The notes: generated from the letters alone by a model not told the origin. A DNA stretch of 64,000 bases from Labedella populi (GCF_004078655.1 NZ_RZNC01000002.1:124001-188000); one strand, 5' to 3'. Positions 48,079 to 58,400 are shown, counted from the first letter of the stretch. Made by a program: numbers and translations.

Positions 48079-49920
48079 ATGCCTGACCGTTCCCCCTCGA
48101 CTCCGCCCCGCCGGCTCAGCACGGCTGCGGCGCTCTGGCGCATCTATCCGTGGGCGAAGCCGGCCATCCCGAGCATCGCCCTCGGCATGGTCGCAGCTCT
48201 CGTCGCTGCACTCGTCGCCCTGTCGATCCCGCTCGTCCTCGAGAACCTCGTCGACAACGCGCTCGAGACGGGCGAGTCCGCCAACATCTGGCCGGCGGTG
48301 CTCCTCGTCCTCGGCCTCGGAGTACTCGAGGCCGTGATGATCGCGCTCCGCCGCTGGTTCGTGCTGACGCCGGGGACCCACGTCGAAGCGCGACTGCGCA
48401 ATTCCTTCTACGCGAAGCTGCAGGACCTCCCCGTCGCCTTCCATGATCGCTGGCAGTCCGGTCAGCTCCTGTCACGTGCGATGAGCGACCTCAGCCTCAT
48501 CCGCCGGTGGCTCTCCTTCGGTCTCGTCCTCTTCGTCGTCAACACCGTGACGATCGTCGTCGGCGGAGTCGTCCTGTTCACGTGGAGCCCCCTGCTCGGC
48601 GCGATCTTCATCGTCTGCGCCGTCCCGATCTGGATCTACGGCTTCGTCTTCGAGAAGAAGTACTCGCGGATCGCCCGGAGGAGCCAGGACCAGGCCGGAG
48701 ACCTCGCGACGGCGGTCGAGGAGTCGGTGCACGGGATCCGTGTCCTCAAGGCGTTCGGTCGGGGCAAGCACGCGCTCGAGAATTTCGCTTCGCAGGCCGA
48801 GAGCCTGCGCGGGACCGAGATCGAGAAGGCGAAGGCCATCGCCGGGATCTGGTACTGGCTCCTCCTCCTCCCCGACATCGCGTTCGCGTTGTGCCTCTTC
48901 GGCGGGGTGTGGCTTGCGGCGTCGGGCGAACTCACGGTCGCGCAGCTCTTCGCGTTCTTCGCGACGGCGGCGATCCTCCGCTGGCCGATCGAGTCGATCG
49001 GGTTCCTGCTCGCGATGACCTTCGACACGCGGACCGCGACGGACCGGTTCTTCGAGGTGATGGACGAGGTCAACACCATCACCGATCCCGCGCAGCCCGC
49101 GAGCGTCGACGAGCCGCGGGGACGCCTCGTGTTCGACGACGTGCACTTCCGGTTCCAGGACACCGCGGAGGGTCAGCCCGACCTGCTCGACGGGGTCTCG
49201 CTCGAACTGTTGCCGGGCGAGACCATGGCGCTCATCGGGATCACGGGGTCCGGCAAATCCACTCTCACGGCGCTGACCACTCGGCTCTACGAGGTCACCG
49301 GGGGACGCATCACGATCGACGGTGTCGACGTCCGGGACCTCTCACGGCTCGAACTCCGTCGGCACATCGCGATGGCGTTCGAGGACGCGACGCTCTTCTC
49401 GGCGACGATCCGGGAGAACGTGCTCCTCGGCCGCGACGACATCGATCTGCACTCGCCCGAGGCGGACGCAGCTCTCGAGGAGGCCCTCGACATCGCGCAA
49501 GCGGGGTTCGCGCGCGAGCTGCCGGACGGCATCGAGACGACCGTCGGGGAGGAGGGGCTGAGCCTCTCGGGCGGGCAGAGACAGCGACTCGCGCTGGCAC
49601 GTGCCGTGGCCGCGAGGCCCGCGGTCCTCGTGCTCGACGATCCGCTCTCCGCGCTCGACGTCGACACGGAGGCGCTCGTGGAGGCCGCCTTGCGCCGCGT
49701 GCTCGCGAGCACGACGGCGCTCATCGTGGCGCACCGCCCGTCGACGGTCATGCTCGCCGATCGTGTCGCACTCCTCGAGCGCGGCCGCATCACGGCCGTC
49801 GGCACCCACAGCGAACTGCTCGCGTCGAGTGAGCACTACCGATTCGTCATCTCGAGCCTCGACGACGACGACCCGCTCGTCCCCACCGAGGGCGACGGAC
49901 GACAGGAGGTTACCTCATGA
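48079..49920 (+). CDS. ABC exporter half-transporter, subunit 1
   Basis: A 613-aa type IV ABC half-transporter: six-helix ABC_membrane domain (about 20-330) then ATPase domain (about 360-590). Walker [10 protein letters not shown] is intact; the signature [14 protein letters not shown] is canonical; Walker B reads [12 protein letters not shown], so Asp replaces the catalytic Glu. That makes its composite site degenerate, as in heterodimeric exporters such as BmrC and TM287. ATG 48079 is chosen over an in-frame GTG at 47959 because the earlier part is C-rich leader. Overlaps the next gene by 4 bp. Confidence 0.88.
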   Translation: MPDRSPSTPPRRLSTAAALWRIYPWAKPAIPSIALGMVAALVAALVALSIPLVLENLVDNALETGESANIWPAVLLVLGLGVLEAVMIALRRWFVLTPGTHVEARLRNSFYAKLQDLPVAFHDRWQSGQLLSRAMSDLSLIRRWLSFGLVLFVVNTVTIVVGGVVLFTWSPLLGAIFIVCAVPIWIYGFVFEKKYSRIARRSQDQAGDLATAVEESVHGIRVLKAFGRGKHALENFASQAESLRGTEIEKAKAIAGIWYWLLLLPDIAFALCLFGGVWLAASGELTVAQLFAFFATAAILRWPIESIGFLLAMTFDTRTATDRFFEVMDEVNTITDPAQPASVDEPRGRLVFDDVHFRFQDTAEGQPDLLDGVSLELLPGETMALIGITGSGKSTLTALTTRLYEVTGGRITIDGVDVRDLSRLELRRHIAMAFEDATLFSATIRENVLLGRDDIDLHSPEADAALEEALDIAQAGFARELPDGIETTVGEEGLSLSGGQRQRLALARAVAARPAVLVLDDPLSALDVDTEALVEAALRRVLASTTALIVAHRPSTVMLADRVALLERGRITAVGTHSELLASSEHYRFVISSLDDDDPLVPTEGDGRQEVTS

Positions 49921-51734
49921 GCTCGGCATCCGTCCTCGGCGTGAGCGGTGAGGAGCGCGACGACTTCTCGAAGGAGGAATCGCGGCAGATCCGCCGGCGC
50001 TCGCTTCGCCTTCTCGGTTCGCTGCTCGGTCCGCTCAAGGTCCGCGTGTTCTGGACGATGCTCGTGGTCGTCGTCTCGACGGCCGCGCAGGTCGCGGGGC
50101 CGGCCCTCATTGCGTTCGGGATCGACACGGGCCTCCCGGCGGTGCTCGAACGAGCCGATTGGATGCCGATCGTCCTCATCGTCGCGATCTATCTCGTGAC
50201 GGGTCTCATCGGTGCGGTCCTCATCGCGTGGTACACGGTCCTGAGCGCGCGCATCAGTCAGGCGATCCTCATCGACCTGCGGAAGCGCGTGTTCCTCCAG
50301 ACGCAGAGGCTCAGTCTCGAGTTCCATGAGAGCTACACCTCAGGCCGCATCATCTCGCGCCAGACGAGCGACCTCGACTCCATCAAGGAGCTTCTCGACT
50401 CGGGGATCAATCAGCTCGTCTCGGGCTTCCTCTACATGACCTTCACGGGCATCGCCCTCTTCCTCCTCGATTGGACGAGCGGGCTCGTCCTGCTCGTCTC
50501 GCTCATCCCGCTGCTCATCCTCACCCGGTGGTTCCAGAAGCGGTCGCAGTCCGTGTTCCGCGAGACGCGTGTCACGTCCGCGCGGGTCATCGTGCAATTC
50601 GTGGAGACGATGACGGGAATCCGGGCGGTGAAGGCGTTCCGAAAGGAGAAGCGGAACGAGGCGACGTACGGTGCTCTCGTCGAGGACTACCGCGACGCGA
50701 ACGCCCGGGCAATCCGCTTGTTCGGGTTCTTCGATCCCGGGCTCGTGCTGATCGGGAACGTCACGGTCGCCGCCGTCCTGCTCGTCGGGGGATTCCGTGT
50801 CGTCGACGGCGCGATCGAGATCGGTGCGCTCCTCGCCGCCGTGCTCTACACGCGTCGCTTCTTCGACCCGATGGAGGAGATGGCGATGTTCTACAACTCC
50901 TACCAGTCGGCGGCGGCAGCGCTCGAGAAGATCTCCGGGGTGCTCGAGGAGCGACCGAGTGTGCCGGATCCGACGAGCCCGATCGATCTGTGGCAGGCGA
51001 GGGGGCACGTCTCGTTCGAGGGCGTGCGCTTCGCCTACAACCATGACAGCGTCGTGCTGCCGAGCTTCACGCTCGACATCCCTGCCGGGCAGACGATCGC
51101 TCTGGTCGGGACGACGGGGGCGGGGAAATCGACGCTCGCGAAGCTCATCTCGCGCTTCTACGATCCGACCGACGGGCGCGTCCTCCTCGACGGCGTCGAC
51201 CTCCGGAAGCTGCATCCGAAGGATCTGCGGCGTGCGATCGTGATGGTCACGCAGGAGGCGTACCTGTTCTCCGGCACGGTCGCGGACAACATCGCGCTCG
51301 GCAAGCCCGGAGCGAGTCGAGACGAGATCGAGCGTGCCGCGCAAGCGGTGGGAGCGGACACGTTCATCGACGCGTTGCCGAAGGGCTACGACACCGACGT
51401 CAACAAGCGCGGCGGTCGCGTCTCGGCGGGTCAACGCCAGTTGATCTCGTTCGCGCGGGCGTTCCTCGCCGACCCGTCGGTGCTGATTCTCGACGAAGCG
51501 ACGGCGTCGCTCGACATCCCGAGCGAGCGGCTCGTCCAGGAGGCGTTGCAGACGCTTCTCGCCGACCGCACCGCCGTGATCATCGCGCACCGACTCTCGA
51601 CGGTCGCGATCGCCGACCGTGTGCTCGTGATGGAGCACGGTCGAATCGTCGAGGACGGCACCCCCGCCGACCTCATTAGCGGGTCGGGTCGCTTTGCGCG
51701 CATGCACGCGGCGTGGAGGGACTCCCTCGTCTGA
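49917..51734 (+). CDS. ABC exporter half-transporter, subunit 2
   Basis: A 605-aa half-transporter pairing with the previous gene. Six-helix membrane domain (about 35-330) and ATPase (about 360-595). Walker [10 protein letters not shown] and Walker [13 protein letters not shown] keep the catalytic Glu, while the signature is [14 protein letters not shown] instead of LSGGQ. Together with subunit 1 this gives one working and one degenerate ATP site. Substrate unknown; multidrug or peptide export is plausible. Confidence 0.88.
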   Translation: MSSASVLGVSGEERDDFSKEESRQIRRRSLRLLGSLLGPLKVRVFWTMLVVVVSTAAQVAGPALIAFGIDTGLPAVLERADWMPIVLIVAIYLVTGLIGAVLIAWYTVLSARISQAILIDLRKRVFLQTQRLSLEFHESYTSGRIISRQTSDLDSIKELLDSGINQLVSGFLYMTFTGIALFLLDWTSGLVLLVSLIPLLILTRWFQKRSQSVFRETRVTSARVIVQFVETMTGIRAVKAFRKEKRNEATYGALVEDYRDANARAIRLFGFFDPGLVLIGNVTVAAVLLVGGFRVVDGAIEIGALLAAVLYTRRFFDPMEEMAMFYNSYQSAAAALEKISGVLEERPSVPDPTSPIDLWQARGHVSFEGVRFAYNHDSVVLPSFTLDIPAGQTIALVGTTGAGKSTLAKLISRFYDPTDGRVLLDGVDLRKLHPKDLRRAIVMVTQEAYLFSGTVADNIALGKPGASRDEIERAAQAVGADTFIDALPKGYDTDVNKRGGRVSAGQRQLISFARAFLADPSVLILDEATASLDIPSERLVQEALQTLLADRTAVIIAHRLSTVAIADRVLVMEHGRIVEDGTPADLISGSGRFARMHAAWRDSLV

Positions 51735-51756
51735 CCTGCCGCGCTCGTGACGCCGA

Positions 51757-51786
51757 GGTGCCGGGGGACCGAAGTCCTCCGGCACC
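51757..51786. terminator. Terminator between the ABC pair and the convergent lipoprotein gene
   Basis: A 13-bp stem (51757-51769 / 51774-51786, one wobble) with a CGAA tetraloop. Confidence 0.7.
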
Positions 51787-51796
51787 CCGCCGTCTC

Positions 51797-52306
51797 TCAG
51801 GGGAGGGATGGCGGGTTCTCGGACGTCGCGCCGACGCCGGAGGATCCCTGCGTCGGGGAATCGGAGGCTCCGGGGGTGAAGCCGTAAACGACGTCGCCGT
51901 CGACGAAGGCGGTCCACCCGGCGTCGCACGTGACGAGCGTGGCGGGGAGGGTCTCGGGCCACCAGGTGTCCTCGAGGGGAGCCTCCGCAACGATTTCCGA
52001 CTCCGAGACGTTCGGCGTCCGGGCGTCGGTGTCGCAAGCTCCGCTCGCGAAGTGCGAGGCCGAGCGGTAGGTCAGGATCGACGAGTCGTCGGCGAGGTCG
52101 GTCGTGTACCGAATGTCGGTCGCGTCATCCGGTACCCACGAGGGCGCGGGGAGTGTGGTGTCGGTGCGGAACTCGTCAATGCTGCCGTAGGCCGCGCTTG
52201 TCGTCGATCCGAACGCCAGCTGGAGGCTGGAGCACGACGCGAGCAACGGGGCGGCGAGGACCGCGAGAGCGACGAAGGCCGTGAGACGGACGGGGCGGGA
52301 GACCAT
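51797..52306 (-). CDS. Putative lipoprotein of unknown function
   Basis: A 169-aa protein with a type II signal peptide: Arg-rich start, hydrophobic run, lipobox LLASC with Cys25. The mature part has two further cysteines (in GACD and LVTCD), a WWPE motif and a Ser/Gly-rich tail, with no known domain. ATG 52306 is chosen because the signal peptide begins there; a longer in-frame reading to 52366 adds a polar stretch that would spoil it. Confidence 0.7.
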   Translation of the reverse strand: MVSRPVRLTAFVALAVLAAPLLASCSSLQLAFGSTTSAAYGSIDEFRTDTTLPAPSWVPDDATDIRYTTDLADDSSILTYRSASHFASGACDTDARTPNVSESEIVAEAPLEDTWWPETLPATLVTCDAGWTAFVDGDVVYGFTPGASDSPTQGSSGVGATSENPPSLP

Positions 52307-52396
52307 GAACCAAGCCTCACGGGATCGCGGTGCCACGTCGTCAGCCTGCGGAGGGAACCGTCTCATCCTGCAGCACGACTCGCGGGTCGCGGGTGG

Positions 52397-52738
52397 TCAG
52401 ATCCACGCGGAGCGGGCGATCCGGTAGCCGGTCGGCGTGTCGACGAGCGGAGTGCCCTCCTCCTCGTAGTGGGGCCGAGCCGTGACCTCGAGGCCGATGG
52501 GCGGGAGTCCGCCCGAGCGCACCACCCGCCACCAGGGAACGGAGTGCCCGGCATGGGCCATGACGCGGCCCACTCCGCGGGCCGACCGCGACCCGAGCGC
52601 CGCGGCGATGGAGCCGTAGCTCATGACATGACCGGGAGGGATCGCCGCGGCGACTGCGAGGACCTCCTCGACGAAGTCGTCACCGGTGGGAGGACCGCTC
52701 GGCTCGCCGTCCCGCGACTGGGACGAATCGACCCGCAT
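52397..52738 (-). CDS. Alkyltransferase-like (ATL) DNA-binding protein
   Basis: A 113-aa protein of the MGMT C-terminal family. The alkyl-acceptor motif PCHRV of true methyltransferases reads VPWWRVV here, so Cys is replaced by Trp, the hallmark of ATL proteins, which bind O6-alkylguanine without removing the alkyl group and recruit nucleotide excision repair. HVMSYGSIAAALGSRSARGVG is the DNA-binding helix-turn-helix region. ATG 52738 lies 4 nt after the GNAT stop, so the two form an operon. Confidence 0.85.
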   Translation of the reverse strand: MRVDSSQSRDGEPSGPPTGDDFVEEVLAVAAAIPPGHVMSYGSIAAALGSRSARGVGRVMAHAGHSVPWWRVVRSGGLPPIGLEVTARPHYEEEGTPLVDTPTGYRIARSAWI

Positions 52739-52742
52739 CGGT

Positions 52743-53195
52743 TCAGAGGGCGAGCTCTGCGACGGTCTCGCCGTACGAGGTCTCGCCGACGGGCACGAAT
52801 CCCACGCGGAGGAAGAATGCCTCTGGACCGCTCTCACCGGGCTCGTAGATCACATCGAGGTGGTTGAACCCTCGGTCCCGCGCCTCGGACCGGAGCGCCT
52901 CGACAGCGAAGGTGCCGATGCCGCGGCCCTGGTCGTCGGCGTCGACGTTGATCCGCCAGAGGATGCTGCGGAACTCCTCCTGCTCGGCGTTCGGGTCGAA
53001 GTTGCCCTGAATGAAGCCGACGACCTCATCGCCGTCGAGGATGACGCGTTGCCAGCTCGTCGTCGGGTCGACGACCGCTGCGGCGACGGCGTATGAGACG
53101 GGGGCGACGAACTGCTCCTGGCCCGGTTTGAGCGTGAGCGTGTTGACCGCGACGATTGTGGACGCCGACAGTTCCTCGAGTCTCAGCTCAGCCAT
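52743..53195 (-). CDS. GNAT-family N-acetyltransferase
   Basis: A 150-aa acetyltransferase. The acetyl-CoA loop appears as [26 protein letters not shown], and the family's late segment as [16 protein letters not shown]. The substrate is unknown; distantly like spermidine or phosphinothricin acetyltransferases. ATG at 53195 with TAGCCT (53202-53207, minus) 6 nt upstream. Confidence 0.85.
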   Translation of the reverse strand: MAELRLEELSASTIVAVNTLTLKPGQEQFVAPVSYAVAAAVVDPTTSWQRVILDGDEVVGFIQGNFDPNAEQEEFRSILWRINVDADDQGRGIGTFAVEALRSEARDRGFNHLDVIYEPGESGPEAFFLRVGFVPVGETSYGETVAELAL

Positions 53196-53201
53196 GTCAA
53201 C

Positions 53202-53207
53202 AGGCTA
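53202..53207 (-). promoter_or_regulatory. -10 element TAGCCT for the GNAT-ATL unit
   Basis: Minus-strand TAGCCT ends 6 nt from the ATG at 53195; leaderless pattern. Confidence 0.45.
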
Positions 53208-53261
53208 CCGGTCGAGGCGGTCGGCAGGGAAGGATGGAGCCCCCGCGGGCGGCATCACCCG

Positions 53262-53287
53262 CAGTTGTCTCGACGTCGAGACAACTG
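53262..53287. promoter_or_regulatory. Perfect 26-bp palindrome upstream of icd
   Basis: CAGTTGTCTCGAC (53262-53274) is followed at once by its exact reverse complement (53275-53287). It lies 10 bp before the icd -10 and covers the -35 region, so a dimeric repressor bound there would block transcription. A homodimeric regulator such as a TetR-type protein is plausible. Confidence 0.7.
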
Positions 53288-53297
53288 GGGCGCGCGG

Positions 53298-53303
53298 TAA
53301 GCT
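53298..53303 (+). promoter_or_regulatory. -10 element TAAGCT for icd
   Basis: TAAGCT lies 40 nt before the TTG start, giving a leader of about 34 nt that includes AGGAGTT. Confidence 0.45.
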
Positions 53304-53343
53304 GGTGCGGCGAGATCCGCCCGTATTCCCTACAGGAGTTGTT

Positions 53344-54564
53344 TTGTCGAAAATCAAGGTTGAAGGCACGGTCGTCGAGCTCGACGGCGACGAGATGACC
53401 CGCATCATCTGGCAGGCCATCAAGGACACCCTCATCCACCCGTACCTCGACGTGAACCTCGAGTACTACGACCTCGGTATCGAGAAGCGGGACGAGACCG
53501 ACGACCAGATCACGATCGACGCGGCCGAGGCCATCAAGAAGCACGGCGTCGGTGTGAAGTGCGCGACCATCACACCGGACGAGGCCCGCGTCGAGGAGTT
53601 CGGCCTCAAGAAGATGTGGCGGTCGCCGAACGGCACGATCCGGAACATCCTCGGCGGTGTCATCTTCCGCGAGCCCATCATCATCTCGAACATCCCGCGC
53701 CTGGTCCCGGGCTGGAACAAGCCGATCATCGTCGGTCGCCACGCCTTCGGTGACCAGTACCGCGCGACCGACTTCCGCTTCGAGGGCGAGGGCACGCTCA
53801 CGATGACCTTCACGCCGAAGGACGGTTCGGAGCCGCAGCAGTTCGAGGTCTTCCAGTCGCCCGGTTCCGGCGTCGCAATGGGGATGTACAACCTCGACGA
53901 GTCGATCCGCGACTTCGCCCGTGCCTCGCTCAACTACGGTCTCGCCCGGAACTACCCGGTCTACCTCTCGACGAAGAACACGATCCTCAAGGCGTACGAC
54001 GGCCGCTTCAAGGACATCTTCCAGGAGGTCTTCGAGGCCGAGTTCAAGCAGCAGTTCGACGACGCCGGCCTCACGTACGAGCACCGCCTCATCGACGACA
54101 TGGTCGCGTCGGCGCTCAAGTGGGAGGGTGGCTACGTCTGGGCCACGAAGAACTACGACGGTGATGTCCAGTCGGACACCGTCGCTCAGGGCTTCGGCTC
54201 GCTCGGCCTCATGACGAGCGTGCTCTCCACCCCGGACGGCAAGGTCGTCGAGGCGGAGGCCGCCCACGGCACGGTCACGCGGCACTACCGCCAGCACCAG
54301 GCCGGCAAACCCACGTCGACGAACCCGATCGCCTCGATCTACGCGTGGACACGGGGACTCGCGCACCGCGGCAAGCTCGACGGCAACCAGGAACTCATCG
54401 ACTTCGCGGCGACCCTCGAGGACGTCGTCATCAAGACGGTCGAGTCGGGCAAGATGACGAAGGACCTCGCGCTCCTCGTCGGCCCCGAGCAGCCGTACCA
54501 GACGACGGAGGAGTTCCTCGCGACGCTCGACGCGAACCTGCAGGAGCGCATGGCCGGCGCCTGA
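53344..54564 (+). CDS. icd: NADP-dependent isocitrate dehydrogenase (eukaryotic-like dimeric type)
   Basis: TCA enzyme making 2-oxoglutarate. The 406-aa length and motifs ([64 protein letters not shown]) place it in the dimeric IDH1-like group, not the monomeric 80-kDa type of corynebacteria. TTG start at 53344, fixed by AGGAGTT just upstream and the [19 protein letters not shown]-terminus. Control likely through the palindrome. Confidence 0.95.
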   Translation: MSKIKVEGTVVELDGDEMTRIIWQAIKDTLIHPYLDVNLEYYDLGIEKRDETDDQITIDAAEAIKKHGVGVKCATITPDEARVEEFGLKKMWRSPNGTIRNILGGVIFREPIIISNIPRLVPGWNKPIIVGRHAFGDQYRATDFRFEGEGTLTMTFTPKDGSEPQQFEVFQSPGSGVAMGMYNLDESIRDFARASLNYGLARNYPVYLSTKNTILKAYDGRFKDIFQEVFEAEFKQQFDDAGLTYEHRLIDDMVASALKWEGGYVWATKNYDGDVQSDTVAQGFGSLGLMTSVLSTPDGKVVEAEAAHGTVTRHYRQHQAGKPTSTNPIASIYAWTRGLAHRGKLDGNQELIDFAATLEDVVIKTVESGKMTKDLALLVGPEQPYQTTEEFLATLDANLQERMAGA

Positions 54565-54634
54565 TCCTCGGCATGACGCACGAAGCCCCTCCCCGCTGAT
54601 GCGGGGAGGGGCTTCGTGCGTCATGCCGATCAGG
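54560..54634. terminator. Very long palindromic terminator between icd and hsp20
   Basis: A 27-bp perfect stem (54570-54596 / 54601-54627) with a 4-nt loop TGAT is extended by CCTGATC (54560-54566) and GATCAGG (54628-54634) after a 3-nt bulge. Both stop codons, icd TGA 54562-54564 and hsp20 at 54630-54632, lie in the outer stem. Confidence 0.85.
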
Positions 54635-55094
54635 ACGCTTCGTTGACCTGAAGCGTGGAGCTCTGGTCGAGAGCCTGGCCCTGGTCGGACTGCTCGGCTC
54701 CGGAGCCGACGGCGATCTTCCGCGGCTTGGCCTTCTCGCTCACGGGGATCGTCACGGAGAGCACGCCGTTCGCATAGTTCGCGGTGATGTTCTCGGTGTC
54801 GACGCCCTGGCCGAGGTTCAGCTGGCGGAGGAAGGAACCGGACTCGCGCTCCTTGGCGAGCCACGCGACGCCCTCGCCTTGCGTGAGGGTGCGCTCGGCG
54901 CGGATGGTGAGGAGCTGGCCGTCGATGTCGATGTCGACGGAGCCGGGGTCGATGCCGGGCAGGTCTGCGGCCATCACGTAGTGGTCGCCGTCGCGGTAGA
55001 GGTCCATCGGCATGAGGCGGGGTCCCCGTCGGGTGTCGAGGAACGCACCGGCGACGCGGTCGAGCTCGCGGAATGGGTCGAAGTTCATGGCCAT
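54630..55094 (-). CDS. Small heat-shock protein Hsp20
   Basis: ATP-independent holdase of the alpha-crystallin family, 154 aa. It starts MAMNFDPFRELDR, with the alpha-crystallin domain at about 35-130 (DLYRDGDHYVMAADLPGIDP, ANGVLSVTIPV) and a Gln/Ser-rich tail. ATG 55094 chosen for AAGGAG upstream; a reading to 55166 would run across the promoter operators. Controlled by CIRCE and HAIR-like elements. Confidence 0.93.
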   Translation of the reverse strand: MAMNFDPFRELDRVAGAFLDTRRGPRLMPMDLYRDGDHYVMAADLPGIDPGSVDIDIDGQLLTIRAERTLTQGEGVAWLAKERESGSFLRQLNLGQGVDTENITANYANGVLSVTIPVSEKAKPRKIAVGSGAEQSDQGQALDQSSTLQVNEAS

Positions 55095-55146
55095 CGATTT
55101 CTCCTTCGTCGGGGCCGCTGGGCGGCCGGATGTACGGTTCTCCAGA

Positions 55147-55167
55147 GTTGAGTGGGGTTCGCTCAAC
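55147..55167 (-). promoter_or_regulatory. HAIR-like element in the hsp20 leader
   Basis: GTTGAGT-N7-GCTCAAC is an inverted repeat that resembles the HspR site CTTGAGT-N7-ACTCAAG (11 of 14 positions). It lies just after the presumed transcription start (about 55169). Confidence 0.55.
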
Positions 55168-55175
55168 CTGAGATC

Positions 55176-55204
55176 AGATTAGCACTCTCGTGGGCCGAGT
55201 GCCA
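55176..55204 (-). promoter_or_regulatory. hsp20 promoter
   Basis: Minus strand: TGGCAC (55199-55204) as -35, 17-bp spacer, TAATCT (55176-55181) as -10. The CIRCE overlaps both hexamers. Confidence 0.55.
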
Positions 55205-55205
55205 G
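55179..55205 (-). promoter_or_regulatory. CIRCE operator of hsp20
   Basis: TTAGCACTC (55179-55187), 9-nt spacer, GAGTGCCAG (55197-55205): an HrcA site with two mismatches from the canonical TTAGCACTC-N9-GAGTGCTAA. Confidence 0.75.
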
Positions 55206-55356
55206 ATTTCACGTTCGCCGTGGGCGATCGTCGCGCCATTCGTGTCCCCGCGCCGAAGTGGAGCGTCATCCGGCCTTTTTCGCGCGTCGTTGTGCGTTCC
55301 GAGAGCGTGTCCGCCATTCACCCGACACACGAACGGCCGTAACGCGACGTTTACAC

Positions 55357-55392
55357 GTGGCCCTCGCTCGGGGGCCACTTGTGCGCTAGTTT
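55357..55392 (+). promoter_or_regulatory. Hairpin and candidate -10 upstream of the subtilase gene
   Basis: GTGGCCC (55357-55363) and GGGCCAC (55372-55378) form an inverted repeat, followed by TAGTTT (55387-55392), a possible -10. The leader would be about 75 nt. The rest of 55206-55472 shows no gene. Confidence 0.35.
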
Positions 55393-55472
55393 CGTTCCCG
55401 GGTACCCGAAGCCCGCGCAATACGAGGCCGTATTGATCGGCGTCGTCAGTTCACGAGACGGGGAAGGTATCC

Positions 55473-58400
55473 GTGAGATATTCCATTCCGCGTGGCCCAC
55501 GGGGCGACGCACGCGGAGCGGGGGCACGCCGAGTGCTCTCCGCTTCAGTCACCGCAACACTCGCGATCTCCGCGATCGCATTCACCGGCGGCACCGCGAC
55601 GGCCGCTCCCACGCCGTTCGCGCAAAGCGGCAAGACGACGTTCGACGCGGGGCGCTACGTCGTGACCCTCGCCGACGACCCGGCCGCCACCTACGACGGC
55701 GGCGTCTCGGGTTTCGATGCCACGAAGCCGGACCCGGGGGGTCGGTTGAACCCCGGCGCGACGGACGTCACGGAATACACGGACTACCTCGCCGCCGAGC
55801 AGGAGGACGTCGCGGCCGAGGTCGACGCGACGATCGACTACTCCTACACGCTCACGGTGAACGGCTTCGCCGCCGACCTCTCGAGCGAACAGGCGAGCGC
55901 GCTCGCCGCCGACAAGCGCGTCATCTCCCTCGAGGAGGAGGAGATCCTGCACACGACCGCCCAGTCCTCGACGGACTTCCTCGGCCTCTCGGGCGACGGC
56001 GGCGTGTGGGAGAGCGTCGGCGGAGTCGATGCGGCCGGTGCCGGCGTCGTCGTCGGCGTCCTCGACACGGGCATCGCACCCGAGAACCCCTCGTTCGCCG
56101 GTGAGTCGCTCGGAACGACCCCGGGAGACGCACCCTTCCTCGACGGCGAGGAGATCGTGTTCTCGAAGGGCGACGGCGGCACATTCCGAGGCGTGTGCGA
56201 GGAGGGCGAGCAGTTCGCCGCCTCCTCGTGCAGCACGAAGGTGATCGGCGCGCGGTACTACGTCGACGGCTTCGGCGCCGACCGCATCGGCGACGCGAGC
56301 GTCGGCGAGTACGTGTCGCCGCGTGACGGCGACGGCCACGGCTCCCACACCGCGAGCACGGCGGCCGGCAACCACGCCGTCGACGCGAGCGTCGGGGGAG
56401 TCGGCTACGGGCAGATCTCCGGGGTCGCCCCGGCGGCGAAGATCGCGGCGTACAAGGTCTGCTGGTCGGGGCCGGATCCCGCCGTGACGACCGACGACGG
56501 CTGCGCGACGACCGACCTCCTGGCCGGCATCGAGCAGGCCGTGACCGATGGCGTCGACGTCATCAACTACTCCATCGGCGGCGGCGCCGCGGAGACGACC
56601 GTCTCCGCGACCGACTACGCGTTCTTCGGTGCCGCGGCGGCGGGGATCTTCGTCTCGGCCTCGGCCGGGAACGACGGCCCCGGGGAATCGACCCTCGACA
56701 ATGCGTCGCCGTGGATCACGACGGTCGCGGCCTCCACCATCCCGAGCTACGAGGCCACCGTCGAGTTGGGTGACGGTTCCGCCTACCCCGGCGCCTCCAT
56801 CACGGTCGACCGCTCCGAGGGGGCGACACCCTTCACCGGGCCGCTCGTCTGGGCCGACGACGTCGCCGCGGAGGGAGTCGCGGACGCCAACCTCTGCGGC
56901 CCGGGTTCGCTCGATCCCGCCGCCGTCGAGGGCATGATCGTCGTGTGTGATCGCGGAACGTACGATCGCACGGCGAAGTCGGCAGAGGTCGCACGGGCCG
57001 GGGGCATCGGCATGCTTCTCGTCAACCCCGTCGCAGGCTCGATCGATCTCGACGAGCACAGCGTGCCCACGGTCCACGTCGACGTGCAGTTCCGCGACGC
57101 GATCGTCGCGTACGCGCAGACCGAGGGAGCCACGGCGACCTTCCTGCCGGACAACGTGTCCGACTACCCGTCACCGCCGACCCCGCAGGTCGCGGGCTTC
57201 TCGAGCCGCGGACCCGTGCTCGCGGACGGAAGCGACATTCTGAAGCCGGACGTCTCCGCTCCGGGCGTCGCGATCCTCGCGGGAGGGGCGAACGCCGAAG
57301 GCGCGGAGCCCACCTTCAAGTTCCTGTCGGGGACGTCGATGGCGGCACCGCACGTCGCGGGCCTCGGTGCGCTCTATCTCGGCGTGCACCCCACCGCCGC
57401 TCCCGCCGAGATCAAGTCGGCGCTCATGACGACCGCGTCGGACACCGTCGATGCGGCGGGTCACGACGTGAGCGATCCCTTCGTCCAGGGTGCCGGGCAG
57501 GTCGAGCCCGGATCGTTCCTCGACACCGGTCTGCTGTACCTCAACGGTGTCGACGACTGGGAGTCCTACATCGAGGGCGTCGGCTTCGAGTTGTCACCCG
57601 ATGTCGAACCGATCGATCCGTCGAGCCTCAATCTGGCCTCGATCGCGATCGGAGCGCTCACCGCTCCGGAGACGGTCACCCGGACGGTGACCGCGACCAC
57701 GGCGGGGACGTACACGGCTCGGCCGATCGACATCCCGGGCATCACGGCCGAGGTGACGCCGTCGTCGTTCACCGTCGCGGAGGGCGAGTCCGTCTCGTAC
57801 ACCGTGACGTTCACGCGGACGGACGCTCCCCTCGACGAGTTCGCGACCGGGTCGCTCGTCTGGGAGGGTGACGACGGCACCACGGTGCGCTCGCCGATCG
57901 CGGTGCAGCCGGTCACGATCGTCGCTCCCGACGAGGTCGCGGGTGAGGGCGTCTCGGGCTCCGTCGAGATCGAGGTGACCCCGGGCGGTTCGGGTGCGAT
58001 TCCGCTCTCGGCTCAGGGCCTCGCGCCGGCGATCCTCGTGGAGGGCGACGGTTCGGCGGAGGGCCACACGGGGTCCGGATCGGGTGGTGACGAGTTCACC
58101 TACCCCGTCTCGGTGGCCGACGGGGCGTCTTTCGCGCGATTCTCGCTCATCGCCGTCGACAAGACGGCCGACCTCGATCTGGTCGTCTATCAACTCGATG
58201 CGGCCGGTGAGCCGGTCGCGGGATGGCAGTCGGCGACCGGATCGGCCGACGAGCAGGTCGACATCTGGGCGCCGGAGGCGGGCGACTACCTCGTCGTCGC
58301 GAGTGTCTACAGCGGTACGACGGCGTTCGACGTGAAGACGGCCTCCGTGGTCCCCGGGGCGGGTGAGGGCGGCTTCGCGGTCGATCCGACCGAGCTCGAG

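Noticed and set aside
55341-55355. A third GlnR-like box (GTAAC-like and TTTAC) before the subtilase gene
   Set aside because: The second half-site lacks the G of GTNAC and there is no second box, so the match is near background.
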